Assembly (NCBI RefSeq): GCF_025994435.1 | Contig: NZ_BAQK01000109.1 | Span: 1 to 64,000, forward strand | Reading direction: 5' to 3' | Length of the DNA stretch: 64,000 bases | Origin: Gluconacetobacter johannae | GTDB taxonomy: Bacteria > Pseudomonadota > Alphaproteobacteria > Acetobacterales > Acetobacteraceae | In this document: positions 8,676-17,454 of the stretch, piece after piece | Layout: each line of letters starts with the position of its first letter | Numbering within the stretch: the first letter of the stretch is position 1 | Program-made: the position numbers and the translations under genes | Notes under the pieces: model-generated | Database searches by the model: none | What the model saw: only the letters and a program-made list of their open reading frames with translations | What the model was told of the DNA's origin: nothing

Positions 8676-11039
8676 TTAGAACCGCCCCGTCAGCGTCACG
8701 AAGAACTGGCGCGGCGCGACCGGATAGGCCGTGAACTGCTTCGAGGCGTTCGTCGCCAGGATGGTCGACCAGTTCCGCGTGTTGGTCAGGTTCGTGACGT
8801 TGAACTGGATGCTCCCCTCGCGCAGCACCGGCAGATGATGGAAGGTATAGCCGCCGTTGAAGCCGAACAGCACCATCGGCGACACCGACAGGTCGTTCAG
8901 ATAGGTGGCATAGCGGCGGCCGATATAATCGCCGGTGATCTGCGCGAACAGATTGTGGTCGGTATAGGCGAAGATGAACTTGTTCATCCAGTCCGGCACC
9001 GCCACGACATTCTTCCCCGCCGTCGCGACCACCGCGGTGCCCGACAGGTAATTGTTGTCGTAGGTCGATTTATTGTATGACACCGCGTCATACAGCGACA
9101 GATGATGCGTGAAATGCAGCGTGAATTCCGCATCGGCGCCATTCGTCGTCACGCCGCCCACGTTTTCCAGCAGCGACGCCGCACCCGTCAGGCTGGTGAT
9201 CTGCGGCGACGAACTGACCGTCAGCAGGCGGTTGGAAAAATCGACGTGGTAATAGGACAATTGCCCGTCGATGCCCACCAGCGGCCCGGCCGCCAGCGGG
9301 TGGTTGAACCGCCACCCGGCCTCGTAGGTCCATGAGGTCTCGGGCTTGCCGGTCTGGCGGAAATTCTCGAACCCCGCCTGGCTGGGGATGCCCCACGGCG
9401 TCGCGTAGCCATAGCCCAGAGCCTGGTAGCCGCGCATGTTCTTCTGGATATTGGCGAAGAACTGGTCATGCGCCGACAGGCGCCACGTCGCGCCGAAGCC
9501 GGGCAGGAACGCATCCACGGCGTCGATCTGCCCGCCCGCCGCGGTGGTCGAGCCGGCCGGCGACAGCGACGCCGGCAGTCCGGGCACCGTCAGGCGGCCG
9601 TTGGTGTATTGCAGGCTGGATTTGAACCCCGCCTGCAGGGTCAGGTCCCGGGTCACATGCCACCGGTCCTGGATATGGGTCTGGAACGTGTTCGTATGGA
9701 AATCGTTGCCGAACTGGTTAATCAGCGGGTCCGTCGGCCGGTCGTAGGGCGACAGCGGCGAGGTGGCCGAAAACGGATACCACCGCCGCTCGAAGGTGTT
9801 GACGTTCCGCTCGTACCATCCGCCGACCTCGAACTCGTGCTGCCCCAGCCGGTAATTCAGGTTCGAGATCACCCCCTCGCGGCTGATCGAATATTCCGTG
9901 GTCCGGTTGGTGAAACCCGACCCGCCGAACAGGCTGCGGATGTCGCTGTCCGGATAATAGGCCGTCAGGATCTTGGAAATTCCGGATGCGCCGATCGGCG
10001 TGGTCACCACGCCCGCCGACGCGTCGCGGTGGCCGTAGGCCGTCGTCGTCCAGGTCAGCGCGTCGGAAAACCGATGTTCGTCGCGGACATAGCCGATGAA
10101 ATCCTGGCGCAGCGCCGTGCTGGCATAGTCGCGGAAATTCAGGCCCGCCGCCTTCGGGGGCGCCCCCGTCTTGTCCAGATAGGCCATCGCCTGCCCCAGC
10201 TCGGGGTAGAAGGACGGGCGCGTATAGACGTTCGACGGCAGCACCACCGCGTCTTCGTTGCCCTCGGCCTTGTCCATCCAGCTGAAATAGAAGGTGATCC
10301 GATCTTTCCTGCCATCATGCAGGAATTTCACGTTCACCTGCTGGCCGCCCTGGTGCTCGTGATAATCCCACGCGCGCGCGTCCTGCCGCAGGAAGCTGAT
10401 ATAGGCCCGGTTGTTTCCGCCGAACGTGCCGGTATCGAACCGCCCGAAGGTGCGGAACGCCGCGTAGCTTCCGAAACTCTGCGACACGCGGCCGCCGCGC
10501 GTCGTGCTGGGGTCGCTCGACACGGTCTGGATCGTCCCGCCCAGATTGCTGGTCGACGCCGTCCCCAGGTCGCCCGCCCCGGCCGACAGCGACACACGCG
10601 CGACGTTCTCGCTCGAAATCATCCGCTGCGGCGACAGGCCGTTGTAATTGTTATAGGTCTGGTCGCCCAGCGGTATGCCATCCATCGTGAAGCCAAGCTG
10701 GCTCTGGGCAAAGCCGTGGATATACAGCGCGGCGTTCTGCTCGGTCGAACCCCAGGGGTCGGCGGTGGTGTAGATGACGCCCGGCAGCACCTCCAGCGCC
10801 TGGATGGGCGACGTCCCGGGCAGGATCTTCTGGATCAGCGCAGAGCCGACGCTCAGTTCCGAGCGCGTCCGCCGCTCGGTCACCACCACGTCCTCGCCCG
10901 CGTGCGGGGCGGGCGGGAGGGCCGCCTTCTTCGCCACGGGGGCATCGGCCTGCGCGGCGGCGGGGGGCGCCGCGCAGGCCATGCCGGAAAATCCGGAAAG
11001 GGCAGAGCAGAAAAGAAGAAAATGATAATGATGTCGCAT
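8676..11039 (-). CDS. TonB-dependent outer-membrane receptor
   Basis: The 787-residue protein starts at the ATG at 11039, which puts a clear Sec signal peptide (ending MACAAPPA) at the N-terminus; an upstream in-frame ATG at 11081 adds 14 residues without signal character. The plug domain runs from about residue 50 to 190 (VVVTERR TonB-box-like segment, LPGVIYTTADPWG, YIHGFAQSQLGFTMDGIPLGDQ). A 22-stranded barrel follows, ending in FVTLTGRF with the terminal Phe needed for outer-membrane assembly. It imports a substrate with energy from TonB-ExbBD. The substrate is unknown; the exported phosphoesterase gene directly upstream suggests a phosphate ester or its product. Confidence 0.92.
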   Translation of the reverse strand: MRHHYHFLLFCSALSGFSGMACAAPPAAAQADAPVAKKAALPPAPHAGEDVVVTERRTRSELSVGSALIQKILPGTSPIQALEVLPGVIYTTADPWGSTEQNAALYIHGFAQSQLGFTMDGIPLGDQTYNNYNGLSPQRMISSENVARVSLSAGAGDLGTASTSNLGGTIQTVSSDPSTTRGGRVSQSFGSYAAFRTFGRFDTGTFGGNNRAYISFLRQDARAWDYHEHQGGQQVNVKFLHDGRKDRITFYFSWMDKAEGNEDAVVLPSNVYTRPSFYPELGQAMAYLDKTGAPPKAAGLNFRDYASTALRQDFIGYVRDEHRFSDALTWTTTAYGHRDASAGVVTTPIGASGISKILTAYYPDSDIRSLFGGSGFTNRTTEYSISREGVISNLNYRLGQHEFEVGGWYERNVNTFERRWYPFSATSPLSPYDRPTDPLINQFGNDFHTNTFQTHIQDRWHVTRDLTLQAGFKSSLQYTNGRLTVPGLPASLSPAGSTTAAGGQIDAVDAFLPGFGATWRLSAHDQFFANIQKNMRGYQALGYGYATPWGIPSQAGFENFRQTGKPETSWTYEAGWRFNHPLAAGPLVGIDGQLSYYHVDFSNRLLTVSSSPQITSLTGAASLLENVGGVTTNGADAEFTLHFTHHLSLYDAVSYNKSTYDNNYLSGTAVVATAGKNVVAVPDWMNKFIFAYTDHNLFAQITGDYIGRRYATYLNDLSVSPMVLFGFNGGYTFHHLPVLREGSIQFNVTNLTNTRNWSTILATNASKQFTAYPVAPRQFFVTLTGRF

Positions 11040-11088
11040 GATGGTAATGGCCCGATGAAAAAATCCATTGCCATCTAGCAACTTTGAG

Positions 11089-11163
11089 ATCGCGAATTTG
11101 TGACAGTTTGGAGAAGATTCAAACGTTTTCCGTATGGGACATATTATGAAAGATTATTGACAC
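11089..11163 (-). promoter_or_regulatory. Candidate Pho boxes upstream of the TonB-dependent receptor
   Basis: On the minus strand, GTGTCAATAATCTTTCAT (11163-11146) fits the 7-4-7 Pho-box layout CTGTCAT-N4-CTGTCAT with three mismatches in 14 positions. A second CTGTCACAAAT half-site begins at 11106. Both lie 50-125 bp upstream of the receptor start; the first overlaps the end of the phosphoesterase gene. PhoB control of phosphate acquisition would fit both gene products. This is judged by eye only. Confidence 0.35.
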
Positions 11164-12070
11164 TTTTCGACAGCAGGCACCGCCCGTCGATGCCGATGAA
11201 GCGGAACTGGAACACGTCGCGCGACAGCGCCACCGTCATGAATCCATGTTCGCCCGGGAAGACGATGCCCCCGTCCTGCGCCGGCGCCACCGGGTCGATC
11301 CGCGAACCGGCGCCGTTGTTGATGTAATGGATGCCGTCTCGTTCGATATATTGCAGGTTGTGGATGTGCCCGTTGATGTAGACATGCACGCCATGCCGCT
11401 TCATCACGGGCACCAGTGCTGCAATCAGTTCCGGCTCGTCGAAGCGTCGCTCGGCCGTATAGACCGGATGATGCCCGATCACGATCTTCCACCGCGCATC
11501 CGACGCGCCCAGCGCCGCGTCCAGCCACGCGACCTGCGCCGCCGTGTCCTGCCCGGTGATATCGACCTTGGTGCCCCGGTAGCGGCTGATGAACGGCGAG
11601 GTATCCAGGAAGAAGGTTTCCGCGGTGCTGCCGTCGGGCAGGATGTCGCGCATGCTGTAATAGCGGGCGGGCAGGTACCACCGGCTGTCCACCTGCCGGC
11701 CGTAGAGCAGTTGCGGCTCCACCTTGCCGCGATAGTCGTGGTTGCCCAGGATCACCCGCCACGGCGTCTTCAGGCTTTCGGCGCTGTAGATTGATTCGAA
11801 CGACGTGATCCATTGCCGGTCGGTCACCGACTGCACCCCGTCGTCATAGAAATTATCGCCGACCGAAACGGTGTACAGGCTGCGATGCTGGGCCGCCACC
11901 CGCCCCATGCACGCGGCCAGCCGGCCCTGTTCGTAATGCCCCTGCCGCCCCCAGTCGCCGATCATGACGCAATTATGCGTGGGCGTGCGCGCCTGCGCCG
12001 GCACCGAGGCCAGCAGGGCGCTGGCCGTGGCGCCGGCCAGGAAATCGCGGCGGGGCAGGATCATGGTCAT
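11144..12070 (-). CDS. Tat-exported calcineurin-like metallophosphoesterase (acid phosphatase type)
   Basis: A 308-residue protein beginning with a twin-arginine signal (RRDFLAG, hydrophobic core, cut near AQA). The metallophosphoesterase motifs appear in order: GDWGRQG, GDNFYDDG, GNHDYRG, GHHPVY and NGHIHN, which supply the Asp/His/Asn ligands of a binuclear metal centre. The GDNFYDDG and GNHDY spacing is that of tartrate-resistant (purple) acid phosphatases. It should hydrolyse phosphomonoesters in the periplasm. Tat export implies folding and metal loading in the cytoplasm. The receptor gene follows after 104 bp on the same strand. A second ATG at 12064 is an equally plausible start. Confidence 0.88.
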   Translation of the reverse strand: MTMILPRRDFLAGATASALLASVPAQARTPTHNCVMIGDWGRQGHYEQGRLAACMGRVAAQHRSLYTVSVGDNFYDDGVQSVTDRQWITSFESIYSAESLKTPWRVILGNHDYRGKVEPQLLYGRQVDSRWYLPARYYSMRDILPDGSTAETFFLDTSPFISRYRGTKVDITGQDTAAQVAWLDAALGASDARWKIVIGHHPVYTAERRFDEPELIAALVPVMKRHGVHVYINGHIHNLQYIERDGIHYINNGAGSRIDPVAPAQDGGIVFPGEHGFMTVALSRDVFQFRFIGIDGRCLLSKSVNNLS

Positions 12071-12259
12071 GGGGCGTCCTTTACGGGTGGTTTGGACATG
12101 CGCGCCCGATCGCCGCCGGCGCGCATGTCCAGACAGGCTCTTACTCGATCGGCTGCGCCGTCAGCCGACCGGCCCGCCGGAGTGTCGTTGATTATACGCA
12201 ATGGACGTCGCTTGTGGCACGCAGGCATGCCCCGCGTCATCCAGGGCGGCCGACATTTC

Positions 12260-12277
12260 ATGAAAACATCATGAACG
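12260..12277. promoter_or_regulatory. TCATGA direct repeat, 11-bp period
   Basis: TCATGA occurs at 12258-12263 and again at 12269-12274, one helical turn apart. Read on the minus strand, the site is CGTTCAT-GATG-TTTTCAT, a weak Pho-box-like 7-4-7 arrangement. It lies in the 290-bp space between the divergent phosphoesterase and Rieske oxygenase genes and could serve either. No other gene is supported in that interval. Confidence 0.25.
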
Positions 12278-12360
12278 CCGCCGGTGACGCCGGCATTGCG
12301 CCACCTGCAGGCCTCGGTTTCCCAACCGGGGCGAGACAAGCGCCAGCCCGGCGGGAAACA

Positions 12361-13515
12361 ATGGACCGTCATCAGAAGCCGGAGCGGACCAGGGCGATGA
12401 ATCAGATCGGCATCCCGGATCGGGAGGGACGTGCGGCCGGGCAGCCGGACCTGCGCCGGGTCGATTGCGATCCGGATTTCTGGTACCCGGTGGCCTGGTC
12501 GCACGAGCTGAAGCCCGGAAAGACGATCGGCGCGCGGTATGCCGGCCAGCCGATCGCGCTGGTCCGCCCCACCGAAGGCGACGTCTTCGCGCTGGAGGAC
12601 CGCTGCGCCCACCGCCAGGTGCCGCTGAGCAAGGGCCAGGTGAAGGGCCAGGCCGTTCTGTGCTGCTATCACGGCTGGGCCTATGGCCGGTCGGGCCGCT
12701 GCATCGACGTGCCTTATCTGGGCAAGGGCAAGCTGCCCAACGGCGTGCGGACCTACCCCTGCCGCGAGGTGGGCGGGCTGATCTTCGTCTTCCCCGGCGA
12801 TCCCGCCCTGGCCGGGTCGGCGCCGCTGCCCACCCTGGCCCAGGTGGCCAACCCCGGCTACAAGACCCGGCAGTTCGGCCCCCGCGTGGCCTGCCATTAC
12901 AGCTTCATGCACGAGAACCTGATGGACATGAACCATCAGTTCCTGCATCGCCGCCAGATGGGCCGGATCCGCGCCCGCCTGCTGGGCCACGACCGGGGCG
13001 AAACCTTTGTCGAGGCGCGCTACAGCTTCGCCCGCACCGGCACCCACCAGCCGCTGGCCGAGGCGCTGATCTTCGGCCGCCACCGCGACCTGAAGGGACG
13101 CGAGCAGCCGGTCGAGGAAGTCGTCACGATCCGCACGGACTATCCGTACCAGACGCTGCGGATCGTCGATAAGGACGGCGACCTGATAATGGACCTGTGG
13201 GTGGCCTATGTCCCGCAGAGCGCCGACCAGCGCACGACCCGCGCCTTCGGCCTGCTGTCAGTCCAGCGCCCGAAGACCCCGTTCCTGATCGACCTGATCT
13301 GGCCGGCGCTGGGCGTGTTCACCAACCGCATCTTCGAGGAGGACCGCGAGGTGGTGGAACTGGAACAGCAGGCCTGGGACGACCAGGGCGCCGACTGGAA
13401 CCACGAGGTGTTTCCGGTGGTCAATCACCTGCGCGCGCTGCTGGCGCGATGCGGCCGGCCGGGCGGGGCAGGGCGCCCCGAAGCCCGGGCGCCGGAAATC
13501 TCTCCCGCCGTCTGA
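12361..13515 (+). CDS. Rieske non-heme iron oxygenase, alpha-subunit type
   Basis: The 384-residue product starts at the ATG at 12361; the ATG at 12397 is also possible, while longer starts precede the family homology. The Rieske 2Fe-2S site is CAH (residues ~82-84) with CCYHGW (Cys101/His104). The catalytic domain follows, with ENLMDMNHQFLH holding the mononuclear iron ligands Asp, His, His. Proteins of this VanA/pheophorbide-oxygenase-like group demethylate or hydroxylate aromatic or terpenoid substrates using a separate reductase, none of which is encoded nearby. The two iron His are spaced H-x3-H instead of the usual H-x4-H. Substrate unknown. Confidence 0.88.
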   Translation: MDRHQKPERTRAMNQIGIPDREGRAAGQPDLRRVDCDPDFWYPVAWSHELKPGKTIGARYAGQPIALVRPTEGDVFALEDRCAHRQVPLSKGQVKGQAVLCCYHGWAYGRSGRCIDVPYLGKGKLPNGVRTYPCREVGGLIFVFPGDPALAGSAPLPTLAQVANPGYKTRQFGPRVACHYSFMHENLMDMNHQFLHRRQMGRIRARLLGHDRGETFVEARYSFARTGTHQPLAEALIFGRHRDLKGREQPVEEVVTIRTDYPYQTLRIVDKDGDLIMDLWVAYVPQSADQRTTRAFGLLSVQRPKTPFLIDLIWPALGVFTNRIFEEDREVVELEQQAWDDQGADWNHEVFPVVNHLRALLARCGRPGGAGRPEARAPEISPAV

Positions 13516-13538
13516 TCCTGTCCTTTCCAGGGGGCAAC

Positions 13539-14168
13539 CTACACCAGCGGGCCCAGCGCCCGCGCCAGCAGCAGGCAGGCAAGGGCCAGCATGATGGCCG
13601 CCACCAGCCCGTCGAGGATGCGCCAGGCGACGGGGCGCGCGAACACCGGCCGCAGGATGCGCGCCCCGAAGCCCAGGGCCGTGAACCACACGGCGCTCGC
13701 CGTCCCCGCGCCCGCCACGAACGCCGGCCGCGCGCCGCCGGGCAGCGCGCCCCCCACGGCGCCCATCAGCATCATGGTATCCAGATAGACGTGCGGATTG
13801 AGGAAGGTAAACGCCGCCGCCCGCATCAGGATGGCGCCCAGGGGGGCGGTCCCGCCCGCCGTTTCCGCAACCAGCGTTCCCGGCGTGACCGCCCGGCGCA
13901 ACGCACCCACCCCGTACCAGAGCAGGAAGCCGGCGCCCCCCAGCGTCAGCACCAGCGCCAGCCACGGGATCGCCTTCAGCACCGTGCCGCTGCCGGCAAC
14001 GCCCGCCGCCACCAGAACGAGGTCGGCCGCCGCACAGAACAGCACCACCGGGGCGACATGTTCACGGCGCAGCCCCTGCCGCAGGACAAACATGTTCTGC
14101 GCCCCGATGGCGGCAATCAGGGCCGCCGACAGGCCGAATCCGCTGCTGAAACCTGAAAAGTAAGACAT
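13539..14168 (-). CDS. argO: LysE/ArgO-family amino-acid exporter
   Basis: A 209-residue inner-membrane protein with about six hydrophobic segments and the LysE signature near the N-terminus (IGAQNMFVLRQGL). Further family landmarks are FTFLNPHVYLDT and the glycine-rich TM helices. It exports basic amino acids, probably arginine or lysine, when intracellular levels rise. The start at 14168 (MSYF) is preferred over 14180. It is transcribed divergently from an ArgP-like LysR gene across 75 bp, the classic lysE-lysG / argO-argP arrangement, so basic amino acids are the likely inducers. The exact substrate is inferred. Confidence 0.88.
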   Translation of the reverse strand: MSYFSGFSSGFGLSAALIAAIGAQNMFVLRQGLRREHVAPVVLFCAAADLVLVAAGVAGSGTVLKAIPWLALVLTLGGAGFLLWYGVGALRRAVTPGTLVAETAGGTAPLGAILMRAAAFTFLNPHVYLDTMMLMGAVGGALPGGARPAFVAGAGTASAVWFTALGFGARILRPVFARPVAWRILDGLVAAIMLALACLLLARALGPLV

Positions 14169-14204
14169 GGCGGCTTCCATGCCGGGCGGGCCGCGTGTAA
14201 TCCA

Positions 14205-14230
14205 GCTTAAGATTCTATACTCGATTAAGC
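14205..14230. promoter_or_regulatory. Inverted repeat in the argO/argP intergenic region
   Basis: GCTTAA (14205-14210) and TTAAGC (14225-14230) form an inverted repeat separated by 14 AT-rich bases that include TATACT. It lies between the divergent exporter and regulator genes, where an ArgP/LysG-type regulator would bind. Binding is inferred from position and symmetry. Confidence 0.4.
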
Positions 14231-14243
14231 ATAGCTAATTCCC

Positions 14244-15149
14244 ATGCTCGATTACGCCTCCCTCGCCGCCGTGGCGTCCGTCGTGCGCGAAGGCAGCTTC
14301 GAACGCGCGGCCGGCGCGCTCGGGGTCACGCCCTCGGCGATATCGCAGCGTGTGCGGGCGCTGGAAGATCGGCTGGGCACCATCCTGATCGTGCGCGGCC
14401 AGCCCTGCACGGCCACGCCGATCGGCGCCCGGCTGTGCGCCCATTTCGAACGCGTGCATCTTCTGGAAGGCGAGATGATCGCGGCCCTGCCGGTCCTCGC
14501 CACCGGGCAGGCGACGGACACCGGCCCGCCCACGGTCCGCATCGCCGTCAATGCCGACAGTCTCGGCGCCTGGCTCCTGCCTGCCATCGCGGCCTTCGCC
14601 CGACGGGGCGACGTGCTGGTCGATCTGGTGATCGACGACGAGGGCCATACCGCCGAACGCCTGCGCTCGGGCGAGGTGCTGGCCGCCGTCACCACCGACG
14701 CGGCCCCGGTGCAGGGCTGCCGCACCATTGCGCTGGGCGCCCTGCGCTACGTCGCGGTGGCCTCGCCCGCCTTCATGCGCCAATGGTTCGCCGGCGGCGT
14801 CGACGCCGCCACCCTGGCCCGCGCGCCCATCCTGCGCTTCGACCGCAGGGACATGCTGCAAGCCCGATGGGCGCGCACCATCACCGGCGCCGAACTGACG
14901 GCCCCGACCCACTGGCTGCCGTCCTCGCACGGCTTTCTCGATGCCTCGATCGCCGGCCTCGGCTGGTCGGTCAATCCGCTGCTGATGGCCGAACCTTATT
15001 TGTCCACCGGCCAACTGGTCGAACTCGCCCCGCGCCATTACCTGCACGTGCCCCTCTACTGGCAACAGGTCCGCATCGGCACCCGCCTGCTGGGCAAACT
15101 GACCCGCGAAGTCGAGGCGGCGGCACAGCGCAGTCTGGTCAGTGTATAG
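14244..15149 (+). CDS. argP: LysR-family regulator, ArgP/LysG type
   Basis: A 301-residue LysR protein. Residues 1-60 form the winged helix-turn-helix (LAAVASVVREGSFERAAGAL, then VTPSAISQRVRALEDRLG). The remaining two-lobed effector domain binds a small molecule. The sequence resembles ArgP/LysG, which activate exporter genes in response to arginine or lysine, including the RGQPCTATPIG region after the HTH. It is divergent from the LysE-type exporter, its presumed target. A repeat element begins 9 bp after its stop. Confidence 0.88.
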   Translation: MLDYASLAAVASVVREGSFERAAGALGVTPSAISQRVRALEDRLGTILIVRGQPCTATPIGARLCAHFERVHLLEGEMIAALPVLATGQATDTGPPTVRIAVNADSLGAWLLPAIAAFARRGDVLVDLVIDDEGHTAERLRSGEVLAAVTTDAAPVQGCRTIALGALRYVAVASPAFMRQWFAGGVDAATLARAPILRFDRRDMLQARWARTITGAELTAPTHWLPSSHGFLDASIAGLGWSVNPLLMAEPYLSTGQLVELAPRHYLHVPLYWQQVRIGTRLLGKLTREVEAAAQRSLVSV

Positions 15150-15158
15150 CGCGGGAAG

Positions 15159-15226
15159 GCAAGGGCGTTACCCCGGTCATGAATAAACAGATTTGTTTCC
15201 AAAGGGCGCAGCCCTTTGGAAACCCA
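15159..15226 (-). repeat. Dispersed hairpin repeat, left part (minus orientation)
   Basis: On the minus strand: a CCAAAGGGC/GCCCTTTGG hairpin, then GGAAAC, TTTATTCATGA and CGGGGT, closely matching the left part and linker of the copy at 40422-40699. The right-hand hairpin has been replaced by AACGCCCTTGCC. It lies between the converging argP and threonine dehydratase genes. Confidence 0.75.
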
Positions 15227-15275
15227 CGACTTTAGGAAACGAATGGGGCTGGGACACTGCGCCCGGGCGAAACCA

Positions 15276-16238
15276 TCACCCGCGCGCGATCAGAGCCGTG
15301 AACTGCGTGATATCGATATTCCCGCCGGACAGAATCACGCCGACCTTCTTGCCTGCCACCTCGACCGCGCCCTGCAACGCGGCCGCGGCCGCGAGACATC
15401 CTGTCGGCTCGATGACCTGCTTCATGCGCTCGGCGATCAGCCGCATGGTCTCCACCAGTTGTGAATCAGTGACCGTGACGATCTGCGAGACGTGTTTCTG
15501 CATGAGCGGAAAAGTGAGCGACCCGAGCGCCGTCGTCTGCGCCCCGTCGGCGATGGTACGCGGGACCGGAATCGTCACGATCTCGCCAAGCTTCAGCGAT
15601 TGCTGCGCGTCGCTGCCCGTTTCCGGTTCCACGCCGACAATCTTGCAGCCCGGCGACAGTTCCGCCGCCACCAGCGCCGATCCCGAGATCAACCCGCCAC
15701 CGCCAACCGGCGCCAGCAGGAGGTCAAGCGGTCCCGTCTCCTCGAACAGTTCCAACGCCGCCGTGCCCTGACCGATGATGACGTCCAGATGGTTGAAAGG
15801 CGGAATCAGCGTCAGCCCTCGGTCCGCCGCCAGCCCGGCACCAATGATGTTGCGGTCCTGCGTGTAACGATCATAGAGCACCACCTCGGCCCCATAACCC
15901 CGCGTGGCTGCAATTTTCATGGCCGGCGCGTCCTCGGGCATGACGATGACGGCCGGAATGCCTGCCAGAGACGCCGCCAGCGCGATCGCCTGGGCGTGAT
16001 TGCCGGACGAAAACGCTACCACTCCCCGCGCCCGCGCCTCGGGATCCAGAGCCGCGATCGCATTCACCGCCCCTCGGAACTTGAACGCTCCAACCCGTTG
16101 CAGATGCTCCGCCTTGAAAAACAGGCCCGCGCCCGTGCGTGTGTTTAGGGCGCGAGAGGTCAGGACCGGGGTGCGATGCGCGATACCGGCCATACGCGCG
16201 GCGGCCGTTCGAACAGAGGAAAGATTCGGCAAGGGCAT
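15276..16238 (-). CDS. Threonine/serine dehydratase (PLP fold-type II)
   Basis: The 320-residue protein has PLP-binding Lys in GAFKFRGA (residues ~51-58), the SSGNHAQA substrate loop, the PVGGGGLISG phosphate-binding loop and a C-terminal SGGN. It lacks the ACT-like regulatory domain of biosynthetic IlvA and ends after the catalytic domain. It is therefore closer to catabolic threonine dehydratase (TdcB), serine racemase or threo-3-hydroxyaspartate dehydratase. It would deaminate threonine to 2-oxobutyrate and ammonia or act on a related hydroxyamino acid. A single gene, not in an obvious operon. Confidence 0.85.
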   Translation of the reverse strand: MPLPNLSSVRTAAARMAGIAHRTPVLTSRALNTRTGAGLFFKAEHLQRVGAFKFRGAVNAIAALDPEARARGVVAFSSGNHAQAIALAASLAGIPAVIVMPEDAPAMKIAATRGYGAEVVLYDRYTQDRNIIGAGLAADRGLTLIPPFNHLDVIIGQGTAALELFEETGPLDLLLAPVGGGGLISGSALVAAELSPGCKIVGVEPETGSDAQQSLKLGEIVTIPVPRTIADGAQTTALGSLTFPLMQKHVSQIVTVTDSQLVETMRLIAERMKQVIEPTGCLAAAAALQGAVEVAGKKVGVILSGGNIDITQFTALIARG

Positions 16239-16320
16239 AGCGGTCCTGCGATCGACAGCGGGAGAAGAGAGTATTCATTGGCAGGAGGTGCCGGACGTTC
16301 CGTCGGATTCAGACAGCCCC

Positions 16321-17148
16321 TCACAACCGCCGGTCGCGCTTGATCCTGTCCCAGGCGGCGTTGATCTGGGCGATGCGGCCGGCGGCGGCGTCCACTTCGC
16401 GGGGGGTGGCGCCGCGGGCGGCCATGGCGTCGGGGTGGTGTTCGCGCACCAGGCGTCGCCAGATTGCGCGGACTTCGACATCCGTGGCGGTGCGGGCGAT
16501 GCCCAGTACGGCGTAGGCGTCGATTTCGCTGACGCCGGGGCGGGCGCCGCCGTGCTCGGCGCGGTCCCAGCCGCCGGCGCTCAGCCCGAAGGCGCGATGC
16601 ACCCGCCGCAGGAACTGGATTTCCGCCGGGTGCAGTTCGCCTTCCGGCCCGGCGTCGGCGCGGGCGATGGCGAACAGGGCGCCCAGGGCGTCTTCCAGCA
16701 TTTCGGGGCGGTCGGGGAAGGCGCGGCCCAGTTCGAGGGCGAAGGCCTCGTAATCGTCCACGCGCTGGCGGGCATGGTCGAACAGGCGCCCGACCTCCTT
16801 CGCATTGTCGGCCGGCACCTGGAAGCGGCGCTTGAAGGCGTCGATTTCCGACCGGTTCACCGGCCCGTCGCACTTGGCCAGCTTGGCCGAGAGAATCACG
16901 ATGACCAGCCCGTAAAGCTGTTCGCGCTTGCCCATCACGGCGGCCAGCTTGGCGGCCACGAAGGCCGCCGCCCCGTTGGGGTCGGCATTGCCGCGCGGGG
17001 CCCAGCGATCGGTCCAGCCGCCTACCGGCGTTTGCAGGATCGATCCGTTATCGGCCGCATGCCCCAGCACGGCGCCCAGGAGGCCGCCGACCGGTCCGCC
17101 GACCGCAAACCCCGCCACACTGCCGAACAGCTTTCCCCAGATCGCCAT
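16321..17148 (-). CDS. djlA: DjlA-like co-chaperone (TerB domain plus J domain)
   Basis: A 275-residue protein starting at the ATG at 17148. Its parts in order are: a Gly-rich N-terminal hydrophobic segment (residues ~8-30, a probable membrane anchor), a central TerB-like helical domain with acidic residues (SAKLAKCDGPVNRSEIDAFKR), and a C-terminal J domain (DAYAVLGIARTATDVEV, then the HHPD motif that stimulates DnaK ATPase). This is the DjlA architecture, a membrane-anchored DnaK partner linked to envelope stress in enterobacteria. It is followed by the queuosine operon end on the same strand, 27 bp away. Confidence 0.85.
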   Translation of the reverse strand: MAIWGKLFGSVAGFAVGGPVGGLLGAVLGHAADNGSILQTPVGGWTDRWAPRGNADPNGAAAFVAAKLAAVMGKREQLYGLVIVILSAKLAKCDGPVNRSEIDAFKRRFQVPADNAKEVGRLFDHARQRVDDYEAFALELGRAFPDRPEMLEDALGALFAIARADAGPEGELHPAEIQFLRRVHRAFGLSAGGWDRAEHGGARPGVSEIDAYAVLGIARTATDVEVRAIWRRLVREHHPDAMAARGATPREVDAAAGRIAQINAAWDRIKRDRRL

Positions 17149-17175
17149 GGCCTCTGCTTTAGCACGCACGGCCCT

Positions 17176-17454
17176 TCAACCCAAATCACCTTCCAAGGTT
17201 GCCCCCGGTTCCGCCCGGGCCGCCAGCAGGGCCGCCACCCGCAGGGCCGAGGCCAGGGGGCGGGTCGGGTCGCGGGCTGCGTCGATTCGGGCGATCAGCG
17301 CCGGCAGGCCCAGGCCGCGCGCCTGGGCCATGGCCTCCAGCGCCGTCCAGAATTCGGGCTCCAGCGCCACGCTGGTGCGGTGGCCGGACAGGACCAGGCT
17401 GCGCTTGGCCAGCGCCCGGCCGCCGGGCAGGCGGAAGGCCGGCTCGCCGGTCAT
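17176..17454 (-). CDS. Ribbon-helix-helix domain protein
   Basis: A 92-residue protein whose N-terminal third (AKRSLVLSGHRTSVALEPEFWTAL) has the strand-helix-helix pattern of RHH_4 proteins, followed by a helix and an Ala-rich tail. RHH proteins of this kind are small DNA-binding or antitoxin-like regulators. Its ATG overlaps the queG stop (ATGA), so it is translationally coupled as the last gene of queA-tgt-queG. Whether it regulates queuosine genes is unknown. Confidence 0.7.
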   Translation of the reverse strand: MTGEPAFRLPGGRALAKRSLVLSGHRTSVALEPEFWTALEAMAQARGLGLPALIARIDAARDPTRPLASALRVAALLAARAEPGATLEGDLG

